From Neoscytalidium dimidiatum (lineage: Eukaryota > Ascomycota > Dothideomycetes > Botryosphaeriales > Botryosphaeriaceae), in assembly GCA_037367355.1 (NCBI GenBank), contig CM074695.1:3782001-3846000 (forward strand): a stretch of 64,000 bases of DNA. Reading direction: 5' to 3'. The translations under genes were made by a program, and so were the position numbers. Under the pieces are notes generated by a model that did not search any database, was not told where the DNA came from, and saw nothing but the letters and a program-made list of their open reading frames with translations. This document shows, in pieces, positions 21,096 through 33,700 of the stretch (within the stretch, counting starts at the first letter, position 1; each line of letters starts with the position of its first letter).

Positions 21096-23899
21096 ATGCC
21101 TCTGCATCGCCACTTCACCATGCCCGTCGCCCGCCCGCAGCCGCCGCGCTCTGCGAGCCGACTCAGCACCGCACTCGCCGCTCTGCGCCAGCAGGAGGAG
21201 CAGGAGCATCTGCTGGGTGGCGATGATGAGGAGGAGCGCGCCGGCCCCCAGCCCCAGGGCGAGACCGAACGCGCAGAGGAGATTTTCGCTGCCGACCCGC
21301 ACAAGGACCTACCCGTCTACCGTACCATCCACCGGTATGCAATTGCCCGTCTGCTGTGCAATCCGGCCGCTGACCCGACGATCTTGTAGCATCCGAAGAT
21401 TAATTCTCGCGAGCATAGGTGCGCTACCATCTGCCAATTTAGCGAACCCGCTGACATCGTATCTTGCTAACTGACGATAAGACGACCCCTACACCTCGTC
21501 CGCTCTGAGAGACCCACGCATGAATGCTCTGATTGTGAGACCTCTTGTCGAACGTCTCTATGATCCAAAAGACTGCTCTGTAGGTAGGTACAAGTTTTCC
21601 TCATTATTCTTACTGCCCCGGGCAGCTAGACTTGCTCCCCCACTCCCCCCAAATCTTGATATCTTCATCTAAGATTTGATATCGTGCATATACGGTCCTT
21701 GTCTTCTTTTCTCTTCAATCGCGTATTCCAGGGTCGATACGCCACATCTCCTAGTATGGACCTCTACCTGTCTTGACGACTCTGATAAACAACGAGGTAG
21801 GCTGGTGCTGTCTAGAAACTCTGGGCTTGTAAGCGATCTAAACATTGTGGTTCTTCTAGGGGGGTCACTGTCTGGGGGTCAATTCTCCAAAAGCCTTCGG
21901 TGTCCCGTTTTCCTTTCCTTTCCTTCTTTCTTTTATTCTTTCGTGGTGAACGCCCCAAGGCCAAGGTAAATTTGTCAGCTGCCGTAATGCAAATGGCGTC
22001 GTGAAATTCCCCTGATTTGGTTTCGATCGTTAAGAGCATTTATATCTCTTGGTATTTCTTTTTTTTTTTTTTGGCACCGGGTGCTTTGTCTAGCCAAGTT
22101 GTTGCAGAGCTTTACTCTCTCTGCTCGTCAGTATCCATTGAAGATATGCTAACGATGTTCCAGTATATTGCTTGCTCGTGAACCGAGTTAGGTTTTTGCA
22201 CGAACAAAATTACCACGCCCATCATCACCAGACGGTCAATGGCACGCGTGCCATTCTTTGCGAGATTGTAGCTAGTAAGATATTGCGCCGTTTTGACGAA
22301 GAGCACCCTGGCCGGCCAGGTCTTTTGCTACTCTCCAACATTCTTGTGGCTGGATTCGACCCATTCCAAAATGCTCCGGATGAGGTGCTTGAAGAGAGCA
22401 AAAACGTATTCGATTGGCTCTTGCAAGAGCGAGGTGGCTACGAGGGCAAGTTCACTGCCTTGGAGATTGCTATCCTGTCCGAAAGTAAACATTTCCTGAG
22501 CGGGTCCGCCTGCCAGAAGGTTGTCGATGCAGTCTACCGTGGAAGGGTCGTTTATACCCCCATTGCATTCATCGACATCATCCCCGATCATTACAAGCAC
22601 AAGCCTGTTCGGCTGTATAATCCGCGTCGAGCACCGATTCTCAACCACTACCGATTGATAGTCCCTCGTACGCGAAACATTATCGACATATGCCAATTCC
22701 TGGTCCTCATATTCCTCTACGCGGTCACGATGACAAACCGAGATCATACGCAATGGACGTTTTACGAATTAATATTTGCCGTATATGCTGCTGGGTGGTG
22801 CTTGGATGAGTCCGCAACCATCCTGGAGCATGGTTGGAAAGTGTACTCGCAGAACTTGTGGTCTTTCCTGGACATTACGTTCGTCATCATCTACATAGGC
22901 TACATCTCTCTCCGCCTGCACGGCTGGAGGCATGACAATCTAGAGCTTGGGCGGCAGGCACTCGACATACTTTCCGTAGCGGCACCGATCCTGTTGCCAC
23001 GGCTGGCGTTCAACATGATGCCCGAGAACATGCTGCTGATCTCTCTTCGGGCCATGATGGGCAACTTCATGCTGCTCACGCTAATTGCGGTGTGGTGCTT
23101 TGCAGGCTTCCTCCTGGCAATGAGATGGCTCAGCTTCGGGCAGGTCGGGCCCGATGGAAATCCGGACATCGACAACCCCGACCCGATAACAATAGCAAAG
23201 TGGATGCTGTATATTTGGTTCGGACTGGACGCCACCGGGATTCAAGAAGCGCCGACTTTCCATATGATCCTCGGACCCGCCCTAATGGTTGCTTTCGCAT
23301 TCCTCGGGAACACCCTCTTCCTGACCATCCTCGTTGCTATCCTTAGCGACACCTTTTCCAAAGTAGCCGCCGATGCGAACGCGGAGATTCAGTTTCGACG
23401 CGCGGTATTAACCTTCGAAGGAGTCAAGAGCGACGCCCTGTTCGCTTACAGACCGCCCTTCAACGTGCTTGCACTCATGATCCTGGTGCCGCTCAAGTTT
23501 GTGGTGTCGCCAAGATGGTTTCACAAGATCAATGTCACGGCAGTGCGAGTACTCAATGCGCCCATCTTACTCGCCGTCACGCTGTACGAGCGGCGGCATT
23601 TGTGGAAATCCACGCGGCGCACGCTCGGGACGGTCAACAAGAGGCGGAAATTCTCCATCTGGAATTGGTCTCGCTTCAGCGTGCATGGGGATATTCAGGC
23701 GTGCTTCGAGACAGAGGTGCCGCACAGCGTGCTGGAGGACATCGTTCGACAGGACGAGATTGACGAGGATGTGGCTTTCGGAAACGGACATGGGCTGGCA
23801 GGCGCCTTCAGAGGCAGGGACGCGAGCCCGACGGTAAGTCCTCAGACCGAGGTTAGGCGGAGGAGGTTCTCAAGCATCATCCACACGGACGGGGCGTAG
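21096..23899 (+). CDS. yvc1: Vacuolar cation channel, TRP family (Yvc1)
   Basis: Exons 21096-21334, 21390-21418, 21482-21583 and 22164-23899 (701 aa). Yvc1/TRPY1 releases Ca2+ from the vacuole in response to stretch and osmotic shock. The N-terminal cytosolic domain includes RMNALIVRPLVERLYDP and VYCLLVNRVRFL. Hydrophobic segments from about residue 300 to 560 form the six-helix channel core, starting with DICQFLVLIFLYAVTM. The pore/filter region contains WFGLDATGIQ near 473-482, close to the WYGLDATG pattern I know for this family. The tail has acidic and basic clusters. Exon 2 is only 29 nt and intron 3 is 580 nt, both unusual here. Frames join cleanly at every junction and the full family length is kept. 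Confidence 0.93.
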
Positions 23900-26800
23900 G
23901 AGCAGGAGTCTAGACCGAGGGCGGTATCCGGCAGGCTGTTGACCGCTGTCGTTTCCCTTGCGCCCAAGAGTCTGTCAACGGCTGTATGGAGCCCAAAAGC
24001 CGGCCGGCCGGCCGAGAAACTTCATTCGTGCCAACACCATCCATGCCTGTACCATAACCACAAAGCTGGAAAAAGCGTATCTTCTGGCAACGCTCCTGCG
24101 GACACGGTTGAATTAGCCCAGAATAATACATTTGCGATTGCAGCCTGACTCAACAGCTGGTCGCCGTCTTAGCGCGGCGTCTTCACTATGCACGTCGGCG
24201 ACTTCTCCCCTCGTCGGCGACTCGCGGCGTGTGAAGTCAGCCTTCGTGTTGGGACGATCCATCCCGATATATCCACCAACCACCGCATCGGGACCAGCCT
24301 TGCGGGCAAGCAGAGCGCATCTCGAATCCTTCATCGGCGTGATATGTCGGCGATGGGCCGCTCTGACAACGCGGGACTGTTGTGGAGCTAAGCTCAACGG
24401 TCGGCCCGTTCGCCCCGCTGCTTTGCAGTAGAGTGTCTCAACTTCAGTCCGGGTCAGCAGGCAAATGGCAGTTTCGCGTTGGCCCTGCGGTGGGCATATC
24501 CCAGGGATCCTAAGGTGTGAGCGGCAGGCGATCGTTTGCGCTTAACCTGCGACCATGGCATCACGCACGCAGAGAGGCGGGCGCGGTGGCATCTTCCGTC
24601 CATTATTAGCAATCTTCTTGTGCGGGGAGGCAGCCGTCGAAGACCCTTGCTAGTGGGCAGAATGGGGCGCATACACGCGGCGCGGTTTTCGATCATGCAA
24701 CGGGCAAAAGCAGGATCAGAATGGTACCATGGTACGACGGGCAAGCGACAACGGAAAAGGCTCCTGGGGCTCGCATGGCGTCCCCTGGCGAATGGACGCG
24801 TGTGCTCTCGAAAAGAAGGTAGTGGCTTCTGTGCCCTGTCATATGCGGTAGATCGGCTGGCGCCGAGATATCGTGGCCGCGGTGAAGTGAGCTGATCGGC
24901 CCCGGGTGCCTGCCCACTACGCGCTGCCCACCATCACCCTCCCCAAATCGACCGGGGCAGACAAGCCATCTTCTTCGCCCGCAGGCCCGTCGCGCCAGGA
25001 ACCTCAGAGCGACAAGGCCACGGACTGGAAAAGTCAGGCTTTATCGTGACTCGGGTTGCGATCGCAGCATTAGACGCTCGATGGCCCGCAGAAAAGCGAG
25101 GTATGCCAATCTGTGCCGACCGCGTGAAGCGGACCCCAAGACTTTTTTTTTAGCCTTGCATCATATGCCGGCAGTCGCTGCCTTTAGCGCGGATACGGTC
25201 GATTCGGCAAGTGGCAGGCTTGCGGCCCTTTCCACTCCCTGTCGTGTCTCTGGTGCTGGCTCGTTACAAAAACTGCCCCAGAGCCTTCCCTGCTCGCCCT
25301 GTTTGGCAGGACGTGGGCCCTGCTCTGCGGCCTCTTGGCCCTGGTCCACCGCGCCCCGTCGCCCCATCCTCCTCCCCTCGCCCTCTCTCGGCGCACGCGC
25401 GCCAGCCAAGACCTGCCTGGACACCTGAACCTCTTGTCCAGCTCCGCCGCCACGCCGAGAGCCAAGGGCTCCATCTCCTCTCCACCTTCCCGCCCGCGGG
25501 AACGGTCTGGGCAAAGGCTGGGCGCTGCCGCAGCAGACGATGAGCAGCTCTGTATGGGCATTGCCTGATCCCCGATCCACTCTTTGTGTCTCTGTGGCCC
25601 TCGCGTCTACGCGTCCGTTATTGGGTGACTACACCTGCTGGGCATAAACATGCACCGATCGTACCAACGCAAAAGTGGCATCATAGCGCATGTGCCATCC
25701 CAATAATTCAGCCTTGCACAAAACGACGCAGCCCACCTTGTTGGTTGTGCACAAGACGATACGTTGCAGCGGAGGTGGTGGTGGTGGCCTGGGAGGGGCG
25801 AGTGGGCGCGGCACTCAAGCCTAAACGCCTCCGCTGGGGGCCAATGTTCGGTGCCCTTCGTTCATCGCCGCCTTCGAGGTCGCTCCGAAACCCCCTGGCC
25901 CTTTCAGCTCCTTCCTTCCTTTCGGCATCCACTCCCCAATCCTCCATCTCCACAATTATGCGGTTGCGACTTTTCTCTCTCGATCACTCCCTTTTCCCTC
26001 TTGCCTTCTTGCGGGCGGTGGCCCACGCAAGAGCCAGCAACGTGTCTCCGCTTCCCGCATGAAAAGACATGACTAGCGAGAACGTCGGACCAAGGGCCTC
26101 ATCAGCGTGCGGGTAAGAGCATGTGACGCCAAATCGACGCAAGTACTAGGCAGAGAGCTGAAAGAGTGCCATCAAAATTATCATCGCCACCAGAGCACAG
26201 GACAATTCGAAGTATCGAGAGTCAGCTGGCCCACCAGGGAAAAAGACCGCAGTGTATACCAGGTACACTTCGCGTTGCAGCAAGCGCCATCTTCCCAATT
26301 TCGGAATATGCTGCCTTGGGAGAATGTGAAAGGGCAAAGGTGGTCCGATGAGATTTCGGGTAGGCTCAGCAGAGCAAGCTTTCGACTATCCTGCCTACGG
26401 CTTGTTTCAACCATTCGCGCCCGCTTTCCGCCCGGTTCTGAGCCGGCTGTTCGCTCCGATGCACAAACGTCTTCCGACATTCTCTCTTACATTGAATTGC
26501 GAACCGTCGCGGAACCCCAATCGCCCTCCGTCCCCGTTCCGCTGCGGTTCAGGGTCGAGCCGAGGAGCGGAAGCGGAACGGAATCGAAGTAAAACGCATG
26601 GATAAGACAGAACACGCGATGTGTTGTGTTATAGACGTGTTGGATCTGCTTAAGCGATGGACGAATGGGGTTGACTGCGCGCGCGTGCGCGAGAGAGAGA
26701 GGCTTACTTGCACCAATCACCGATTTTACGGTTTTGCTGAGACAGATAGCATCCCGTCGGGGGTTTTGGTCTTGTGCATCTATCAATGCAAGAAGATGGG

Positions 26801-27162
26801 ATGCTGCGTTCACACGACCAACAATACTTTGTGAAGCAACGACTCAAGAAGATGAGAGCTAAATTTTTTTTTAAACGCACATCGCAGACCGAGGCTGTTG
26901 GAATTAACACGTAACGCTCAGCCGCGCGGATACAACTTCCACTTTCAATTACCTAGTGGTGTGTCCTAACCGTGTCCTCAATGTCGTGCATTCGCCTCAC
27001 ACGTTGGTGCCTTTTTTTTCTCACCCTTTTTTGTGCTTTTCCCCTATGGCCTAACAACAATAAACGGCAGGTTCTCCCCGAAATGCGGCGTGGGTTAAGT
27101 TCCGATCGCCATATACGACTCAAGCAAAGATCGCGAGGGGCTCTTGCTGTTGCTTGCTGGCA

Positions 27163-27183
27163 CTGCTGCTGCTGCTGCTGCTG
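27163..27183 (+). repeat. (CTG)7 microsatellite
   Basis: Seven perfect CTG units in the gene-free stretch, followed by CAACAG. No supported coding frame covers it. Confidence 0.9.
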
Positions 27184-27632
27184 CAACAGAGCTGCCGAGT
27201 CAGTTTAGTTTGCGGCAGCAATGTGGCGCCGCGTTGCAAATTTCCCCAACCATCATGACTCTCGAAGCAAAAATGAAAGAAATCACTTTGTCAGCGGACC
27301 ATGAGATCGTCCCCACGTTGCAGCAACGGTCGTATCACTTCCCTATTTGGATGCGGAGATGGCGACGAACTGTCCCCGCCTCCGCCTGTCTATCCATCAT
27401 GCTAATTCCATCGATCGCTGTTATTACTGCCAGGCATCTTCTTCCTGGGCTAAGCGATGTCTCCGAGATGCTGCTACTGTTTCTGCTCTCCGCCGAGAGT
27501 GTTCCCACCCCGCTTGTTCCCCCGCCGTGATTTGCTTTTGAGTCCACCGCCCCGCCCGGCCATAACAAGGCGCTACTCACGTGCTGGAGAGTGAAAGGGC
27601 GACTGTTTCGAAGTCTAATAACGGCAACGGTA

Positions 27633-27660
27633 GTGGTGGTGGTGGTGGTGGTGGTGGTGG
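27633..27660 (+). repeat. (GGT)n microsatellite
   Basis: About nine GGT/GTG units; a G-rich plus strand. No gene is associated. Confidence 0.9.
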
Positions 27661-27714
27661 CTGAGTGTTCTTGGAAGTTGCGCAATATATTGAAGTGCAT
27701 TATCAAGCGAAGCC

Positions 27715-27759
27715 CGTATTTTGCTCGCGTTCATGGAGCTAACGCGTATTTTGCTCGCG
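27715..27759 (+). repeat. Two 15-bp direct repeats 30 bases apart
   Basis: CGTATTTTGCTCGCG occurs at 27715-27729 and again at 27745-27759, and a shortened copy (TTGCTCGCGG) at 27794-27803. The copies may be factor binding sites or a small duplication. Confidence 0.75.
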
Positions 27760-30581
27760 GCGGGGCCCGCGGACAGCGCGCGCTCGACTCGGGTTGCTCG
27801 CGGTCCAACACGTTAGTTAGTGCGGGCCCCGGTAGCCCACCTCACTAAGTACAGAGCACGAGCCCTCCAATGGGATGGAGGCAGCTGCGAAACATTGGAT
27901 TAGGCGATTAGCAGGAGGGCCGTGAGGAACAAAACTAGGAGCAAATGGGCTGGGGACAGTGCAGAAAGCAGAGTGTTCTTCCAGTCAGTGGACGTCCCTC
28001 GTAACGCGTGTTTTTTTTTTTTTTTGCGCATTTATGAGGGGCAACAATGCAGAGTAGGTTTTGCGAGTATGGACGGAGTACGTGCGCACGCTTCGCCATT
28101 GGCTAAAGGATGACCCGAGTTAAAAAAAAAAAAAGAAAAACCGAGATAGGCGGGATGTGAAGCCGAACGTCTTTGTTGTTCCTTCCCCCTTTCTCCGTCT
28201 TCGATCCATAGACGTGACCCAGTTTAAGGATCGCGGCGCGCGTGTGACTAGCGTCGCCTTGACTTTGCCGGAGCGCACTGTTGGGTGACAGTGCATCTAT
28301 TCAGCTGCAGGTTGGAGGACTGCGCGCTGGCACGGTCGCTCTAGCGGCTGGTGCCTAGGCTCTGGTGGGAGGTCTTTGGCGCAGATGAAGGCGGAATTGT
28401 CATCAGCGTGCCTCGATACCGCCCTGCAGAGTAATCATTATCATCATCATCTGCAATATTTGATGAGGGTGGGCATGCAAAAAGAAAGTTGCTGGGGCTA
28501 GTCGGGCGGACGAAAGAACTCGGCCTTTTCGTCAGCTGCTCTCTTTCGTTGCCCGTCGCCCCCGCTCACCCCAAGCCTTTCCGCCTCTTTTCTCTTGCCT
28601 GTATCTTGGTAAGCGAGCGCCGCTCTTGGGAATGTATCCGCATTGCTGGGCAAGAATCCGATTCCGCGATCTTCGAGAGCTTGCCGGCCCCCTCGATTCT
28701 CTCGTCCCGCTTCAGGGGTGACAGCTTCCTCCCCGTCCTGAGCGCTGAGAAACGAAGAAGAAGATGATGATGATGATGGCGGTGCAAACCAAGCGCGAGC
28801 CACCCTTGGCAAGCGCCTGGTAGGTTTCTTCCCTCGAACGATGCCGAGGGCAGTCAAAGTCGGTCATTCACCGAGTACGCAGCGAAACGGCAGAAATCCG
28901 TGCCGTTCATTACGATTGCGAAAGGAGGGCAGCTATTTCGCACGCGAGGACCGCGCAGAGAGCAGGTTCCGTCGCTGCGTGTGCGCTTGCCTTCTCCACG
29001 CTGAAACAAGCAAATGGTCAGCGCGTCCGGGTTGACCACCGCTTCTGCTCGAACATAGCCACACTCGACGCAACACACGGACGTCTCTCTGCACATATGA
29101 CCGAGCAGCCAGCTGAAGGGGGGGAGGGAGGAAAGGAAAAGGGCGATGAAGAGACACGAGACGACACGGCCATGAGGATCGGGTAAGACGAGGTGCGCAT
29201 CAATCAGGAGCCTGCTCACACCCCGCTCATTTTGCCTGTTCGTCTGAGCTGCTGCCGTTGCTGCTACTGCTACTGCCGTTGCCGCTGCCGCTAGATCGTC
29301 GCGCGTGGCGCATGTGTCAATATTCCCTCTGCGTGCAGCGACCATTTGCTGTGCGCGATGCTTTAATGAGCAGGTCCCGAGAGCTGGCGTGCGTCACCCA
29401 TCACCCCAGCCGCGTAATGTTCGTGAAGAAGGTGGGAAGAGAGCAGGTGCTGGACAGCGGCACTCCCGTCTTCTGCTGTGCCGCCACAAAAATGTGCATT
29501 GCGCGCTAGACGTCAATACGACGTTTTGGTCTGGTTCCACGATGGATGACGCAGCAAGCCCATCCCGCCTTACCAAGCTCCCACCATCTCCATTCAAGGG
29601 ATGAGCTCATCAATGGGTCAGGCACGCTGCGCTAGCTTTGAGGGAAGAGGAGAACAAAGCAGCGCCCAACGCACTAAAACAAAGTGCGGGCTGGACGTCG
29701 CGCGAGGCGCACAAATGCCTAACGGGCAGTTTCGCCTCGTCGCGCTAACGTGTGGTGTGGATGGAGGTTGGTAATTGGGGGGGTGGGGGCCGCATGTTGG
29801 CAGGTTTGTTAGTCGGGTAACGAGGTGGCGGGCCCGCGGTGCCTGACAAAAAGCCTCGCCAGAAAGTTATGCACAAGCTCTGTCCGCCGACAGATTTAGG
29901 GCAGGCCCAGTCATCAGCGAAACAAAAGGCGGGCGTTAGCGTGCTTTGCACAGAAAAGAGTAAGGTCGCAAATTGCGCCCCTGCTTAGCGTCCACTCTCG
30001 GCTGCACCTTCAGCTGGCGGCCGCTGCAGAAGAGAGATGCAGGCAGAGACAGCGTCGCTGACAGCCTGCCCAATACTGTTAACTTGCGCTAGCCCCGTCC
30101 CGCGTCGTCGGGTCCGTCCGCCCGCAGCAAAGCACCAACTGAAACCTATCCCATCGGCGGTCGGCATGGCGGCTTGCTTAGCTTCCGGTGCCTGACAAAG
30201 CCCGTTCAGGTCAGTACCCTTCCCCGCCCCAAGCAAACCCCCCCCCCCCGCATCGGATCCGAATAGATGCAAGAGCGACACCGCAAATGAAACCCGATAT
30301 CGAACGCCGATAAGACGGCCATTCGCATCGAGGCTCGCAAGTGCCCAACCCGCCCAAAGTAAGAATGGATAGAATGCACGCGTACTCAAATCCCCACTTC
30401 GCATTGGATCTCCCAAGGCCGAGCGCGAGAGAGATTGAGGCTCGAGATCCGTGCGACGAGGAGGCCGAAAAGAGAAAGAGAAAGTGGGCTGTTTTTCGCT
30501 TCTCCCGCCGCGCCGGTGACAATTCGGTCGCTTTGTTACGACCACCCAGGAAAGACAAGGCTGTTTGGGGAAGGAAGGGAT

Positions 30582-30641
30582 AGAGAGAGAGAGAGGGAGG
30601 GAGAGAGGGAGGGAGAGAGGGAGGGAGAGAGGGAGAGAGAG
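30582..30641 (+). repeat. (GA)n / (GGGAGAGA)n purine tract
   Basis: Sixty bases of pure purine on the plus strand, made of GA units and about four GGGAGGGAGAGA-like units. Such mirror-like purine tracts can form triplex DNA in vitro; here only the composition is seen. Confidence 0.9.
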
Positions 30642-30691
30642 CATTGGCCAAATGCATGGTTGCTGGAGCAGTGTCGGGTTTGCGTTGGTGG

Positions 30692-30695
30692 GTGT

Positions 30696-30735
<40 letters not shown>

Positions 30736-30777
30736 GCCAGCGCACACGCGTATATACGCACACACACATACACGTAC
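30692..30777 (+). repeat. (TG)n and (CA)n alternating purine-pyrimidine tract
   Basis: A (TG)n run at about 30699-30737 is followed after a CCAG break by an uninterrupted alternating tract at about 30740-30777 that includes CGCACACG, TATATA and (CA)n. The two runs are nearly complementary, so one strand could fold back on itself. Alternating purine-pyrimidine DNA favours the Z form. Confidence 0.85.
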
Positions 30778-33700
30778 TTCCACTATACTGGGAAAAGGGC
30801 AGATGCGCATGCATCGGCCCACTCACTGCGTTGCTGGGTGGCTGGCGCCATGCCAACGGCGGTGCGGTGGTGGTGGTGCCGCCAGGCCAGGGCGCAGAAG
30901 GGAAAGAAGATTCCACCGGTCTGAGGTTGACAGATGGACGGCGTCTCCTTAGATCTCTGTTAGCGGGTAAGGCAGATGGTAGCTTGCCAGGGAGCTGCCC
31001 GCTGCAGCAACAAAAAACCTAAACCGGGCGTACACGGCCCCAATGGAAAAGTCAAACGGGAGGCGTGCCAATGCGCCTTGGTCGGGTGGCTAGACATGCT
31101 TAATTCGGCAGAGTCCTCGCCTGGTGGTCGCCGTGTGGTCGCCGTTGCGGTGGGTGGGTTGCGGCGGAGGCGGAGGGTCGTTCGCCGATAGGGCTTTCCT
31201 TGGTTCCCAAGAACAACTACATCCCCGTCGACGCAAGAAAGCCAAAAACGGTGCGCCCTTCACCGGCGCAACCTCTGCCACGTGCGATTCGCGCGGCAAG
31301 CAGAGCCCGGCTGCCATGCTCGCCCTGAAATTCTACGATTTGTTGGCTTACTCTTTTAGCTTATGGGCGTTTAGCTTGTGTCCGTCCCTTTTTGTTCGTA
31401 TCGATGCTCCAGCGCCGTCAAGGCTTGGCCGGGGAACGAGTGATTGAAGGAGAGGCGCAGAGATGGTGGACGCGTACCTGTCTGGGCGGCGCCAGCCGAA
31501 AGAGGCAGCAGGGCTTGTCCTCGTTGCGGGCCAGCCAAGAAGAAGCCCAAAACACGGCGCCTTATACGAACGGCTATGCAAGGCTGTTCTTGACACCATG
31601 GTGCGCTCAACCTGCAAAGCCATTGACAGCGGACGAGAATCGCTCCGCTGTGCGCATGTACAGAAAGAGCACTAGCAAGCAGCAGCAGCTCCCTTCAACC
31701 TTAACCCCTTTGCTAAGACTTTAAACTTTCTTTTATTTTTGTCTCACAGAGGGAGAGGAGGAGAAAGGTGCAGGTGCAGCACGTGCGCGTTGCTTGCTTG
31801 TCCTTTGGTCCGCGAAGATCTTACCGCGCCAGGAATGTCCTGTTGTATTTTTGTGTGTTCCCTGCATACCCATTTCCCCTCTCAATCACCATTTCGCCGC
31901 GACATGGGAGGGGGGTTTTCGCCGAAGCGATTTTGTAGCATCTCTATTGTGTACGCAACACGTCGTCGGGACTGCCCAAAGATTGTTCTTCTCGTCGGAA
32001 AGTGCCACAACCTACGTTGTTCGCAGGAGAGTGTATGGCTTTGACGGCGACGCTGCAGCCGCAGCTCGCAGCGGCCCAAAGAAGGCTCTGCCCGGACCAG
32101 TTTCGCACCACCAGTTCACCCTCCCAGACGCACACGCTCGCTCTCTCCGCGTGCATACTGCACATGCAGGCTCTTCACCTACCAAGACACCCAAGCGAGT
32201 GGGCGCCACCCCGCCGCACGCGAGATACACATGCAGCAAGGGCTGCGACAACGGTGCAACGAGAAGATCGACGACATGCTTCATAATCGAAGGAAAGCAC
32301 GGGGTAGGCAGTCATTTTCTTTTCGACAAAGTTACGGGGTCCATGCTGGCAGCTCATCAATCATATGCCGTGTCTTATCGACGAGTGAGAGGGCGCCGCT
32401 GGTCGCAGGGACTGACTCGCGAGCCGATCATGATCGGCGCGCAGCGACACATGAACATGACACGCCGTGGAAGGCATGACACGGGGTGCGACAAGCAAAA
32501 TGGTCCGCGTCCTGGCATCTTAGTCACCCGCGCTCACCTCCGCTGTAGCTCGTAGTAAGCAGCCCCAAAGTAAGGGAACTGGCAGGGCGCAGGCGGCAGC
32601 CAGTGGCTCGCGCTCCCGCAATGCCGCAATCGCACCCCTTTAACCCCGGTTTACCTTTTCTGGCTACTGCTGACTCGCCTCGAGCTGCCGCACGAGGCAG
32701 GGAGCGATCCAGCGTCAGGGCGGAAAAATTGGAGGAGGAACCTCCGACGAGGGCGCGAGAGAGAGAGACAGGGCACAAGCCCTTCCCGTCACTTCACCGC
32801 CCTGCTTGTCGCCGATACCGATACCGCTACCCGCAATCTTGTACCCGGCGGTAAAACAACTTGCGGTGGGACTCTGCTGCATAGCCTCGGGAAGGCGCGT
32901 TCCCGAATTCCAGGAAGAAGAAGAAAACAAAAGAAATATGAATTCTTTTATTAAAAAAAAAAAAAAAAGAGAGGGTTGCAAAGGGAAGCAAGTGCAGCGT
33001 CCGGACGTCGGCATCGTAAGCTTCCCGTAGCCGTGAAGTAATCCCGTCCACCTCGGTCCACAGGGAGTTAACAGGACTTAAGCCAAAGTGACCAACAAAC
33101 CCTGTAATGATTTAACCGAATCCGCGGCTGGATGTGACGAATATGCTGGATCTGACTGACTTCACACACGGCGACGCCGATTGGGGGTGGAACAAACCAC
33201 GGTACGCCAGCGCAGAAGGGCAACGAAACATCTGCGATGAAGGAAAACTTTCGTTGTTCGTTGGTGTGGGGATTTCACATCCCGCCGTGATCGTGGCGGC
33301 GACAGCCGCTCTGGGGCGACGCTATCGGCAGCTTGCAGCTGATTTCTAAACACTGGCCCCATCAGGAATTTGTCGACCCGCGCACGATGATGTCTTTAGC
33401 TCGCGGGTATGATGTTGTTTTAGCGGGCTAGATGAAGGGGACCACGGAACCGCGAGCGGTAGTTACCACTACCTCTAGCGCGGTTTCGCTTCTTGTCGGT
33501 GACAGTGATAGTAACCGCGTGCGAGGAGACGATGATGGGAAGGGAAGGGAAAGAGAGACGAAAGCGAAGGCCCCGGCCGAGCTGCAGCTTCGTTGACTTG
33601 TGAGGCTCTCTGGTTAGCCCGCCGGCCGAACTGTGCATGCCGACCGACAGTCCGACCGTCCGACCGACCGCAGTTGGTCGCCCGTCTTATGCACGGTCGG

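Noticed and set aside
26107..26592. 161-codon plus-strand frame
   Set aside because: No motif, no signal peptide, mixed composition and opposing frames of similar length; treated as chance.
30211..31022. Several open frames around the GA/TG microsatellites
   Set aside because: They translate the simple repeats (runs of Arg-Glu-Gly, Cys-Val, His-Thr) in every frame and are not evidence of a gene.
31794..32555. 253-codon plus-strand frame in the gene-free stretch
   Set aside because: It begins at TTG, not ATG, has no recognisable domain and is overlapped by frames on the other strand.
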